Of a DNA stretch of 7,027 bases, positions 1 to 6,589 are shown piece by piece. The notes under the pieces are model-generated. The model was given only the letters and a program-made list of their open reading frames with translations. It did not search any database and was not told where the DNA came from. The DNA comes from Phycisphaerae bacterium. GTDB lineage: Bacteria; Planctomycetota; Phycisphaerae; UBA1845. The position numbers were made by a program, and so were the translations under genes. The stretch lies in the NCBI GenBank assembly GCA_021604825.1, contig BQJS01000225.1, positions 1 to 7,027 on the forward strand. Direction: 5' to 3'. Numbering within the stretch: position 1 is the first letter of the stretch; every line of letters starts with the position of its first letter.

Positions 1-1037
1 GTTACGTCGATCGCAAGACCGCCAACCTCGACGAAGCGCTCGCATGGGTGAAAGAGGCTCAAGCAAATAAGCAGGCCATCTCGATCGCGCTGCACGGTAA
101 TTGCGGGGATGTGTTGCCCGAACTCGTCAAACGCAACATCACACCCGACATCGTGACCGATCAAACGTCAGCGCATGATGCGCTCGAAGGTTACGTGCCA
201 AATGGCATGACTTACGCCGAAGCGTTGGCACTGCGAAAATCCGACGCAGACAAATACGTCAAGGAATCCGTCCGCACGATGGGCGAACACGTGCAGGCGA
301 TGCTCGATTTGAAATCCGCCGGTGCCATCGTGTTCGATTACGGCAACAACATTCGCGCCCAAGCTCAGTTAGCCGGCGTAACCAACGCGTTTGACATTCC
401 CGGTTTCGTACCGGAGTACATCCGCCCGCTATTCTGCGAAGGTCAGGGTCCGTTCCGCTGGGTAGCGCTTTCAGGCGATCCAGCCGACATCGCCCGAACC
501 GATCAAGCGGTCTTGGAAACCTTCCCCGAAAACGAGCACCTCTGTCGCTGGATACGTATGGCTGGCGAGCGCGTGGCGTTTCAGGGCTTGCCATCGCGCA
601 TCTGCTGGCTCGGTTATGGTGAGCGGGCGAAGATGGGCTTGATCTTCAACGATCTCGTGAAGCGCGGCGAAATCTCCGCACCCATCGTGATCGGACGTGA
701 TCATCTGGATTGCGGCAGCGTTGCATCGCCCAATCGCGAAACCGAAGGTATGAAAGACGGATCGGACGCCATCGCCGATTGGCCAATCCTCAACGCGCTC
801 GTCAACACATGCTGCGGCGCGAGCTGGGTCAGCGTGCATCACGGCGGTGGCGTGGGCATTGGATACAGCATCCATGCAGGACAAGTCACCGTCGCCGACG
901 GAACGGAAGAAGCCGCCGCGCGGTTGCAACGTGTGCTGACAGCCGACCCGGGTACGGGCGTCATGCGACACGTCGATGCCGGATACGAAAAAGCGTCGCG
1001 CATCGCCGACGAACGCGGCGTGCAAATTCCTCGATAA
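1..1037 (+). CDS. hutU: Urocanate hydratase (urocanase), C-terminal part, 5' cut by window edge
   Basis: Urocanase is the second enzyme of histidine degradation. It adds water to urocanate to give 4-imidazolone-5-propionate, uses tightly bound NAD+ as electrophile, and acts in the cytosol. The reading frame is open from the first base (first whole codon at position 3) to TAA at 1035-1037, giving 344 residues. The family is usually about 550, so roughly 210 N-terminal residues lie outside the window; the GTG at 48 is internal. The family signature [10 protein letters not shown] lies at 579-608, with its cysteine codon at 603-605. Assuming no gaps, counting back from a ~557-residue enzyme puts it at the conserved Cys410 of Pseudomonas putida urocanase. 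Other family-like stretches are FDYGNN, the segment [11 protein letters not shown], and the glycine-rich [13 protein letters not shown] near 829-867. No frameshift is visible. No hutH, hutI or hutG is present downstream. The family assignment is very secure. Confidence 0.97.
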   Translation, partial: YVDRKTANLDEALAWVKEAQANKQAISIALHGNCGDVLPELVKRNITPDIVTDQTSAHDALEGYVPNGMTYAEALALRKSDADKYVKESVRTMGEHVQAMLDLKSAGAIVFDYGNNIRAQAQLAGVTNAFDIPGFVPEYIRPLFCEGQGPFRWVALSGDPADIARTDQAVLETFPENEHLCRWIRMAGERVAFQGLPSRICWLGYGERAKMGLIFNDLVKRGEISAPIVIGRDHLDCGSVASPNRETEGMKDGSDAIADWPILNALVNTCCGASWVSVHHGGGVGIGYSIHAGQVTVADGTEEAAARLQRVLTADPGTGVMRHVDAGYEKASRIADERGVQIPR

Positions 1038-1063
1038 AACTCCGTTCTCAGGACACTTGATAG

Positions 1064-2107
1064 ATGAAGCTCACATGGCGGCGAATTACCGCCCACACCA
1101 AACACGCTTTCAAGATCGCCCGCGCCGGCAGTTCCGTATCAGACGGCGGTAAAGCAGTCGAACGCACCATCATCTCGATCGAACACGATGGCATCATCGG
1201 TCTTGGCGAAGCGGCACCGACGCCGTTCTACAATCAAACGCTCGACTCCGTCGAAACCGCGCTCGCTCAGATGGAACCGCTTCTGGGCAACACCCCCGAC
1301 GACGTCGAGGCGATCGTCGCGCGATTGCTCGAAAAGTTTGACGGCGACCGGGCAGCGGTCTCTGCCGTCGATATGGCCCTGCACGATCTGTGGGGCAAGC
1401 GCGAAGGCAAACCCATCTGGCAACTTTACGGCTACGATCGCTCGAAGATTCAACCGACATCGATGACCATCGGCATCGACGACGTCGCCTTGCTTCCGCA
1501 AAAAGTCTCCGAGACGGCTGGGTTCGACATTCTCAAAATCAAAGTCGGCATGCCCAACGATGTCGAAACGCTCACCGAGTTGCGCAAACTCGCCCCCGAC
1601 AGAAAGATCCGCGTCGATGCCAATTGCGGATGGGAGCCGGGCGAATTGACCAAACGCATCCGCGAAGTAACGCCGTTCGATCTTGAACTCATCGAACAAC
1701 CCACCGCCACCCATCAGTTCGATGCCCTTCGCGAGGCACGAAAAACATCACCCATCCCGCTCGTCGCCGACGAAGACAGCGCCAAACCGTCCGATGTCGA
1801 AGCGCTGGCGGGCGTGTACGACGGAGTCAACATCAAACTTTCCAAGTGCGGCGGAATCTGCGAAGCGCGCAAGATGATCGCGACAGCCCGCCGCCTCGAC
1901 ATGAAAATCATGCTCGGGTGCATGGTCGAAACGTCGCTGGGTGTGTCAGCCGCCGCCCAAATTGCATCCGAGGTCGATTACGTAGACCTTGACGGGCATC
2001 TGCTGCTCGCCGACGATCCGTTTATGGGTCTGATTCTGGAAAGCGGCATCGTCCGCCCCAGCAACCAACCCGGCTTGGGTGTACGCGAAGAACCTACAAA
2101 TCATTGA
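1064..2107 (+). CDS. Enolase-superfamily dipeptide epimerase (L-Ala-D/L-Glu epimerase type)
   Basis: This 347-residue protein belongs to the muconate-lactonizing-enzyme subgroup of the enolase superfamily, and the residues point to dipeptide epimerases such as Bacillus YkfB and E. coli YcjG. These invert the alpha carbon of the second residue of dipeptides such as L-Ala-D-Glu from murein. The barrel shows the acid/base lysine in LKIKVG (K158, K160), metal ligands D185 (RVDANCGW), E211 (LIEQP) and D236 (VADEDS), and the second acid/base lysine K258 in NIKLSKCGG. The DLDG motif, D308 and D310, is the pair that holds the substrate amino group in dipeptide epimerases. The N-terminal capping domain covers about residues 1-115. 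ATG at 1064 follows an AGGA at 1050-1053. The gene begins 26 bases after hutU and ends 20 bases before a murein amidase, which supports a muropeptide role. Exact dipeptide preference cannot be read here; another hydrophobic or cationic dipeptide is possible. Confidence 0.92.
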   Translation: MKLTWRRITAHTKHAFKIARAGSSVSDGGKAVERTIISIEHDGIIGLGEAAPTPFYNQTLDSVETALAQMEPLLGNTPDDVEAIVARLLEKFDGDRAAVSAVDMALHDLWGKREGKPIWQLYGYDRSKIQPTSMTIGIDDVALLPQKVSETAGFDILKIKVGMPNDVETLTELRKLAPDRKIRVDANCGWEPGELTKRIREVTPFDLELIEQPTATHQFDALREARKTSPIPLVADEDSAKPSDVEALAGVYDGVNIKLSKCGGICEARKMIATARRLDMKIMLGCMVETSLGVSAAAQIASEVDYVDLDGHLLLADDPFMGLILESGIVRPSNQPGLGVREEPTNH

Positions 2108-2114
2108 ACCATCC

Positions 2115-2121
2115 GGAGAGG
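2115..2121 (+). promoter_or_regulatory. Shine-Dalgarno site fixing the amidase start
   Basis: GGAGAGG lies six bases before the ATG at 2128. It favours that start over the in-frame TTG at 2104, which overlaps the epimerase stop codon and would add eight residues ahead of a normal lipoprotein signal peptide. Confidence 0.75.
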
Positions 2122-2127
2122 ATACAG

Positions 2128-3135
2128 ATGTTTAGAATCAAGAGTTCCCCCACGCAATTTCATATCGTCGCAGCAGCAACGTTCGTCTTGACCACGCTGG
2201 CCGGTTGCCTTGGTCCGCAGGGCTTCGCGCCGGGCGAGCGTCTTGAGCGCGTGGGCGATGAGATCGTTGTCGCCGGTCAACTCTTCCATACCGGCGCACC
2301 GGTCGTCCTGTGGATGGACCAAGGCGGATACGATGCCTATCGCGTCGAGTGCAAATTCGACCCCAAGGCGAAGTTTCCCAAGCGCCAAAAGAACCCCAAA
2401 CCCAATCGCTATTCATCGATTCGCGGCCACCTTCCCGCAGATGTCAAAGCCGACGTGCAAACCAACGGCTGGTCGCTTGAGGAATTGCAGGAGCACGTCG
2501 ATCTGTTCGTGATTCACTACGACGTGTGCGGGACGTCGCGACAATGCTTCAAAGTGTTGCACGACCTGCGCGGGCTCAGTGTTCAATTCATGCTCGATTT
2601 GGATGGCACGATCTACCAGACGCTCGACCTCAAAGAGCGCGCCTGGCACGCGGGCAGCGCCAACGATCGCAGCGTCGGCATCGAGATCGCCAACATCGGT
2701 GCGTACAAGAACATGAAGACGCTCAACAAGTGGTATTCCAAGGATGGCGACGGCCGGCCTTACGTCACGCTGCCGAAGTGGATGAAACGAACCGGTATTC
2801 GCACGCCCGACTACGTCGCCCGCCCCTCTCGCGATGAGCCGGTCAAAGGCAACATCCAGGGCACCGATCTGATGCAATACGATCTGACCGATGCGCAGTA
2901 CGATTCGCTGATCAAACTGACGGCCACGCTCAACAAGGTGCTGCCGAAAATTGAATTGGCGTCTCCGCGAAACGACGATGGAGAATTGCGCACAGTGGCG
3001 TTCAGCAAATCCGAGATGGCCGAGTTCAGCGGACTCATCGGACACTATCATGTCACCAAACGAAAGACCGACCCGGGCCCCGCGTTCGATTGGGATCGAG
3101 TGATCGAGGGTGCCCGTGAATTGAACGGTTACTAG
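2128..3135 (+). CDS. Zinc-dependent N-acetylmuramoyl-L-alanine amidase (Amidase_2/AmpD fold), predicted lipoprotein
   Basis: This enzyme should cut the amide bond between N-acetylmuramic acid and L-alanine in peptidoglycan or its fragments. From ATG 2128 it is 335 residues. Residues 1-27 form a lipoprotein signal peptide ending in the lipobox LAGC, with Cys27 as the lipidated residue, so it should be membrane-anchored outside the cytoplasm, unlike cytosolic AmpD. Residues 28 to about 120 are an N-terminal region I cannot assign. The catalytic domain then shows H130 (VIHYD), the family stretch AWHAG...SVGIEI with E186, and the end motif GHYH...KTDPGP with H306, K313 and D315. H130, H306 and D315 fit the three zinc ligands of the family. 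E186 to H306 spans 120 residues against about 38 for the corresponding pair in AmpD, so there is a sizeable insertion. The gene lies 20 bases after the dipeptide epimerase, consistent with joint use of murein peptides. Family call secure; exact substrate inferred. Confidence 0.92.
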   Translation: MFRIKSSPTQFHIVAAATFVLTTLAGCLGPQGFAPGERLERVGDEIVVAGQLFHTGAPVVLWMDQGGYDAYRVECKFDPKAKFPKRQKNPKPNRYSSIRGHLPADVKADVQTNGWSLEELQEHVDLFVIHYDVCGTSRQCFKVLHDLRGLSVQFMLDLDGTIYQTLDLKERAWHAGSANDRSVGIEIANIGAYKNMKTLNKWYSKDGDGRPYVTLPKWMKRTGIRTPDYVARPSRDEPVKGNIQGTDLMQYDLTDAQYDSLIKLTATLNKVLPKIELASPRNDDGELRTVAFSKSEMAEFSGLIGHYHVTKRKTDPGPAFDWDRVIEGARELNGY

Positions 3136-3143
3136 AGTGTGAT

Positions 3144-3169
3144 CGACTGATGGGTTAGACAATCAGTCG
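3144..3169 (+). terminator. 8-bp hairpin after the amidase gene, possible transcription end
   Basis: CGACTGAT (3144-3151) is an exact inverted repeat of ATCAGTCG (3162-3169), with a 10-base loop. It starts nine bases after the amidase stop codon, the usual place for a terminator. No T-run follows, so it is not a classic intrinsic terminator on the plus strand. It may instead act in RNA stability or be part of the structured spacer. Confidence 0.4.
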
Positions 3170-3178
3170 TGCCACTGC
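3167..3178 (+). repeat. Extra partial copy of the repeat arm
   Basis: TCGTGCCACTGC is an exact 12-base reverse complement of 3247-3258, the outer end of the right arm. Its core GTGCCACTGC (3169-3178) is repeated directly at 3183-3192, 14 bases on. The right arm can therefore pair with either of two upstream partners, and this copy also overlaps the 3' side of the hairpin at 3144-3169. Confidence 0.85.
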
Positions 3179-3182
3179 GGTT

Positions 3183-3256
3183 GTGCCACTGCTCTGTGAG
3201 CAGTGCAGTACAAATAAAGACGAACAAAAGAAGCACTGCTCACAGAGCAGTGGCAC
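3183..3256. repeat. Nested perfect inverted repeat: 24-bp arms, each arm itself a hairpin
   Basis: Bases 3183-3206 are the exact reverse complement of 3233-3256. They are separated by a 26-base loop that is strongly A-rich (17 A, only 2 T by hand count). One T-G wobble and one T-A pair extend the stem outwards to 3181/3258. Each arm also folds on itself: CACTGCTC (3187-3194) with GAGCAGTG (3198-3205) around TGT, and CACTGCTC (3234-3241) with GAGCAGTG (3245-3252) around ACA. The DNA or RNA can therefore form either one long stem or two short hairpins. It sits between the amidase and mutS, outside any gene. Candidates are a REP/MITE-like dispersed element or a strong transcription barrier; the sequence alone does not decide. 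Confidence 0.9.
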
Positions 3257-3293
3257 GATTTCGCGTGAATCATTGCATTGGAATTAGTCAGTC

Positions 3294-3324
3294 CCCCACC
3301 CTTCCGTTTCGCTCGAGGATGGGG
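3294..3324 (+). other. Imperfect GC-rich hairpin in the mutS leader
   Basis: CCCCA (3294-3298) pairs with TGGGG (3320-3324). After one mismatch, CCT (3300-3302) pairs with AGG (3316-3318), followed by one T-G wobble. The loop is about 11 bases. It lies 33 bases before the mutS start codon and would be in the leader of any transcript that begins upstream. No convincing -35/-10 pair was found anywhere between 3136 and 3357, so the mutS promoter, if local, remains unidentified. Confidence 0.45.
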
Positions 3325-3341
3325 CACCCGATCGTCAGATA

Positions 3342-3347
3342 GTGAGG
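3342..3347 (+). promoter_or_regulatory. Shine-Dalgarno site for the TTG start of mutS
   Basis: GTGAGG precedes the TTG at 3358 by 10 bases, a rather long gap. It partly overlaps the in-frame TGA at 3343-3345. That stop rules out any earlier start and leaves TTG 3358 as the only candidate upstream of the conserved TPAMQQY stretch. Confidence 0.6.
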
Positions 3348-3357
3348 CAATTCTGTT

Positions 3358-6024
3358 TTGGGTACGGCCACCGACAAATCAAAGGCGAAGAAAGCGGCTT
3401 CAAAGTCGGCGCCCAAACTCACGCCGGCGATGCAGCAGTATGTCGATCAGAAAGAGCAGGTCGGCGATGCGATTCTGCTTTTTCGGATGGGCGATTTCTA
3501 TGAATTGTTCTGGGAAGACGCCGAGACGGCATCGCGCGTGCTGGGTATCGCCCTGACGGCTCGCAACAAGGGCGAGAATCCGATTCCGCTGGCTGGCATT
3601 CCTTATCACGCACTCGATAACTACCTACGCAAGCTCGTTGATGCCGGTTTCCGGGTGGCGATCTCCGAACAGGTCGAAGATCCGAAGGAGGCCAAGGGCG
3701 TCGTCAAACGTGAAGTCGTCCGCATCGTCACGCCGGGCACGCTGACGGATGAGAACCTGCTCGACGAACTCGCTCAGAATGTACTCGCCGCGATTTGCGT
3801 GGAGGGTTCTTCGGTCGGATTGGCCACCGTTGAGCTGGCGTCGGGCCGATTCGATGTGTATGACACGATTACAACCGGCGCGATGGACGAATTGGTTCGT
3901 CTTGGTCCGGCCGAACTGATCGTCGAGGATGTTCCGTCGGACGAAATGCGGGAAATGCGCGAGTCGCTGTCGGTCAACCTGAACGGTTCGGTGGCCAGAC
4001 GCAATCCACACGAGTTCACCACGCATCAAGCCGAGCGCACGCTGACCGATCATTTCGAGACATCGTCGCTCAAAGGTTTCGGGTTCGGCCGCATGACCCT
4101 TTCGCTTCGAGCGGCGGGCGCGATCATCGCCTATCTGAACGAAACGCAGAAGACATCGCTCGACCACATCACAACCATCCGCCGTCACAGCCCTTCGCAG
4201 TTCGTCAGCATCGATCAGAATTCGTGGCGGGCATTGGAGATCGAACGCAGCATTCGTGACGGTTCGCGCGAGGGCAGCCTCCTTTCGGCGATCGACATGA
4301 CCGTCCACCCGATTGGCAGTCGTCGCCTGCGCGAGTGGATCTGTCGGCCACTCATCGATGTTGCGGCCATTCGAAATCGCCAGGACGCCGTTGGCATCTT
4401 CGTTGGCGACGATTCGCTTCGACAAAATATCCGTAAGGATCTTAAGTCGCTCGCCGACGTCGAACGCATCGCCGCGCGCATCGCCCTGCTTCGGGTGAGC
4501 CCGCGCGACCTGGTCAGCCTTTCCGAGACATTGCAGCGCCTGCCAGAAACGCGCAGCCGACTTACCGATGTTGGCATGCCGATGCTCGACGACGCTCGCC
4601 AGGCGATGGAAGGCCTCGATGAACTCGCCGAATTGCTCGCCCGGGCGATCGACGCCGATGCAGCGCCCACCCTCCGCGACGGTGGCGTGATCGCGTCGGG
4701 CTACAACGAAGAACTCGACCACCTGCGCAACATCCGCAGCAACGGTCAACAGTTCCTCGCCGAGTACCAACGCGAACTCGTCGAACAAACGGGCATCGCC
4801 ACGCTCAAGGTCGGGTTCAACAAGGTTTTTGGGTATTACATCGAAATCTCAAACGCCAATCGCGGCGACGTTCCGCCCGACTTCGTGCGCAAGCAGACCA
4901 TCAAGAACGCCGAGCGCTACATCACCGACAAACTCAAGCAATTCGAGCAGCGGGTTCTCACCGCGTCGGACAAAGCCGTTGAACTCGAACTGCAATTGTT
5001 CGAAGCGTTGCGGGCCACGGCGGCTGGCAAACTTAGCGAACTGCAAGCGCTCGCCGACGCGATCGGCATCTGCGACGTCACGTCTTCGCTCGCCGAATTG
5101 GCCGCCCAGCGACGCTACGTCCGACCGGAAATCGTTGAAGATGGCAAACTGGAAATCGTCGAAGGTCGCCACCCCGTCCTCGACGCCATGATGCGCGAAT
5201 CGTTCGTGCCCAACGATTGCAAGCTCGACACGGATGCCAACCGATTGATGATCATCACCGGACCAAACATGGCCGGTAAGAGCACATATATCAGGCAAGT
5301 CGCCCTGCTCGGGTTGCTCGCACAGACCGGTTCGTACGTACCGGCAGACAAGATGACCTTCGCACCGATCGACAAAGTGTTCGCTCGCGTAGGCGCATCC
5401 GACGAAATCTCACGCGGGCAATCAACGTTCATGGTCGAAATGACCGAGGCGGCAGTCATCCTAAACACCGCCACCAAAAACTCGCTGGTCATCCTCGATG
5501 AAATCGGCAGAGGCACCAGCACGTTCGACGGCCTGTCGCTGGCGTGGGCAATCACTGAGCATCTTGCCAACAAGATCCAATGTCGCACGCTCGTCGCCAC
5601 GCACTACCACGAAATGACGGAGTTAGCCGATCTGCTCAAAGGCGTCCACAATCACAGCGTGGCTGTCCGCGAATACGAAGACGCAGACGGCAAAGACAAC
5701 CGCATCGTCTTTCTGCACAAGATCGTCGAAGGCAGAACCGACAAAAGCTACGGCATCCACGTAGCCAGGATGGCCGGAGTGCCAAAGAGTGTCATCAACC
5801 GAAGTCGAACGATTCTGGAAGAACTGCACCAAGGCTTCGCCCGCGAATCGCAAACCACCAAACTAGCCACCCAAAAAACCAAGTCGACAGACCAGATGAT
5901 GCTCTTCGCCGACCCGGCAGAGGAGATCGTCAAGCAATTGACGTCCATCGACCTCGACCACTTGACTCCTATGCAAGCCCTTAATCTATTGGGTGAACTC
6001 AAAGACAAACTCAATGCGACCTAG
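3358..6024 (+). CDS. mutS: DNA mismatch repair protein MutS
   Basis: MutS binds mispaired or looped-out bases and, through ATP-driven conformational change, recruits MutL to start strand-directed repair. At 888 residues it is close to the usual 850-900. After a lysine/alanine-rich N-terminus, TPAMQQY (22-28) opens the mismatch-binding domain. F47-Y48-E49 in GDFYELF is the motif whose Phe stacks on the mismatch and whose Glu contacts it. Connector, lever and clamp regions follow (about 140-600). The C-terminal ATPase has Walker [10 protein letters not shown] at 635-643 (K641), Walker B LVILDE with D714 and E715, the signature GRGTSTFDG, and ATHYHEM. QMMLF at 846-850 resembles a beta-clamp-binding motif, and TPMQAL near the end is typical of bacterial MutS. 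The start is TTG, with an in-frame TGA 15 bases upstream; starting at the next ATG, 3430, would remove the conserved TP before MQQY. No defects were seen. No mutL is in the window. Confidence 0.98.
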   Translation: MGTATDKSKAKKAASKSAPKLTPAMQQYVDQKEQVGDAILLFRMGDFYELFWEDAETASRVLGIALTARNKGENPIPLAGIPYHALDNYLRKLVDAGFRVAISEQVEDPKEAKGVVKREVVRIVTPGTLTDENLLDELAQNVLAAICVEGSSVGLATVELASGRFDVYDTITTGAMDELVRLGPAELIVEDVPSDEMREMRESLSVNLNGSVARRNPHEFTTHQAERTLTDHFETSSLKGFGFGRMTLSLRAAGAIIAYLNETQKTSLDHITTIRRHSPSQFVSIDQNSWRALEIERSIRDGSREGSLLSAIDMTVHPIGSRRLREWICRPLIDVAAIRNRQDAVGIFVGDDSLRQNIRKDLKSLADVERIAARIALLRVSPRDLVSLSETLQRLPETRSRLTDVGMPMLDDARQAMEGLDELAELLARAIDADAAPTLRDGGVIASGYNEELDHLRNIRSNGQQFLAEYQRELVEQTGIATLKVGFNKVFGYYIEISNANRGDVPPDFVRKQTIKNAERYITDKLKQFEQRVLTASDKAVELELQLFEALRATAAGKLSELQALADAIGICDVTSSLAELAAQRRYVRPEIVEDGKLEIVEGRHPVLDAMMRESFVPNDCKLDTDANRLMIITGPNMAGKSTYIRQVALLGLLAQTGSYVPADKMTFAPIDKVFARVGASDEISRGQSTFMVEMTEAAVILNTATKNSLVILDEIGRGTSTFDGLSLAWAITEHLANKIQCRTLVATHYHEMTELADLLKGVHNHSVAVREYEDADGKDNRIVFLHKIVEGRTDKSYGIHVARMAGVPKSVINRSRTILEELHQGFARESQTTKLATQKTKSTDQMMLFADPAEEIVKQLTSIDLDHLTPMQALNLLGELKDKLNAT

Positions 6025-6027
6025 AAC

Positions 6028-6032
6028 GGGAG
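6028..6032 (+). promoter_or_regulatory. Shine-Dalgarno site choosing the second ATG of the small lipoprotein
   Basis: GGGAG is seven bases before the ATG at 6040 but only one base before the ATG at 6034. The second ATG is therefore the better start, shortening the protein by two residues. The site begins three bases after the mutS stop codon. Confidence 0.6.
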
Positions 6033-6039
6033 TATGATC

Positions 6040-6522
6040 ATGACCAAACAGCAATTGACTTGGACGACGTATTTCATGCTATTCGCTATCGGCGGATGCT
6101 GCTTAGGAACCACCGCTATTGATAATACTCAAACCCTCTCCGTGCGCATCGTAAATGTCTCAAACTCCGACCCGGTGCAGTCTGCAACTGTCATTGTTGC
6201 ACGCGATAGGATTTCGAACCTCAATCAGAACTTGGCGAACTTGAGTGATGAGGAGTACTTCGAGCTATTTCGAGATACCGCACAAACAACTGACAACGAT
6301 GGCAATGCAGTAGTCGTGTTAGAATCCCTCACAATTTGCAGTTGCGTCCCGTGCGACACCTTGCAAGACACCGTAGATGGCGAAAAGTTTATTGCGTTGG
6401 TCGAAACAGAGACAACTTCGGAAGTACTGGAGTTTACTGCCGGTCCTGGCGTGAGTGTAAGTGGTGAAACGTTCGCTTTCGAAGTACTAAACATTGGTCC
6501 AGCCATTGCTGCTGAACCGTAG
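6040..6522 (+). CDS. Small predicted lipoprotein of unknown function
   Basis: I do not recognise a named family. From ATG 6040 it is 160 residues. The N-terminus has K3, then a hydrophobic stretch (about 6-18) ending in IGGC, a plausible lipobox with Cys20 as the lipidated residue, followed directly by Cys21. The mature part looks beta-rich: TLSVRIVNVSNSDPVQSATV followed by DNDGNAVVVLE resembles the first strands of carboxypeptidase-regulatory-like or other Ig-like sandwich domains, where a polar turn with Asp/Gly links strands. This is a resemblance only. C100, C102 and C105 form a CxCxxC cluster. Base composition is lower in GC than mutS: four 60-base lines count at 52, 47, 43 and 45%, against 65 and 68% for two mutS lines. 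It starts 15 bases after the mutS stop, so read-through transcription is likely, but a functional link to repair is not implied. It may be a lineage-specific or recently acquired gene. Confidence 0.75.
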   Translation: MTKQQLTWTTYFMLFAIGGCCLGTTAIDNTQTLSVRIVNVSNSDPVQSATVIVARDRISNLNQNLANLSDEEYFELFRDTAQTTDNDGNAVVVLESLTICSCVPCDTLQDTVDGEKFIALVETETTSEVLEFTAGPGVSVSGETFAFEVLNIGPAIAAEP

Positions 6523-6589
6523 ACACCGCTCGGACATCTAACATTTCCAAGGAAATAGACTGACAACATTCTAAACACTGAGTGTTATC
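6523..6589. other. Convergent spacer with short palindromes, possible two-way transcription end
   Basis: This 67-base gap lies between the stop codons of two converging genes. It holds ATTTCC-AA-GGAAAT (6543-6556) and AACAC-TGA-GTGTT (6574-6586), both perfect but with loops of only two and three bases. TTATC (6585-6589) can also pair with GATAA (6596-6600) across the nfo stop codon. None is a GC-rich stem followed by a T-run, so a terminator role is only a guess from position. Confidence 0.35.

Noticed and set aside
471..1714. Antisense frames opposite hutU (471-1025) and the epimerase (1139-1714)
   Set aside because: Both mirror strongly conserved plus-strand genes and show no protein-like features of their own.
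2104..2127. Amidase start at TTG 2104 overlapping the epimerase stop
   Set aside because: ATG 2128 has a better ribosome site and places the signal peptide at the normal distance from the N-terminus.
2413..3162. 249-codon open frame antisense to the amidase
   Set aside because: Shadow of the amidase coding frame; no family motif and no plausible translation signal seen.
3273..3300. TTGCAT/TTGGAA as a -35 box for mutS
   Set aside because: No -10-like sequence at 16-18 bases downstream; the region there is C-rich.
3144..3324. CRISPR-like repeat array
   Set aside because: Repeats are inverted, unevenly spaced and only two or three in number, with no regular spacers or cas genes.
3625..4788. 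387-codon open frame antisense to mutS
   Set aside because: It lies wholly opposite a conserved mutS region, has no recognisable motif, and its length is explained by the codon bias of the GC-rich gene.
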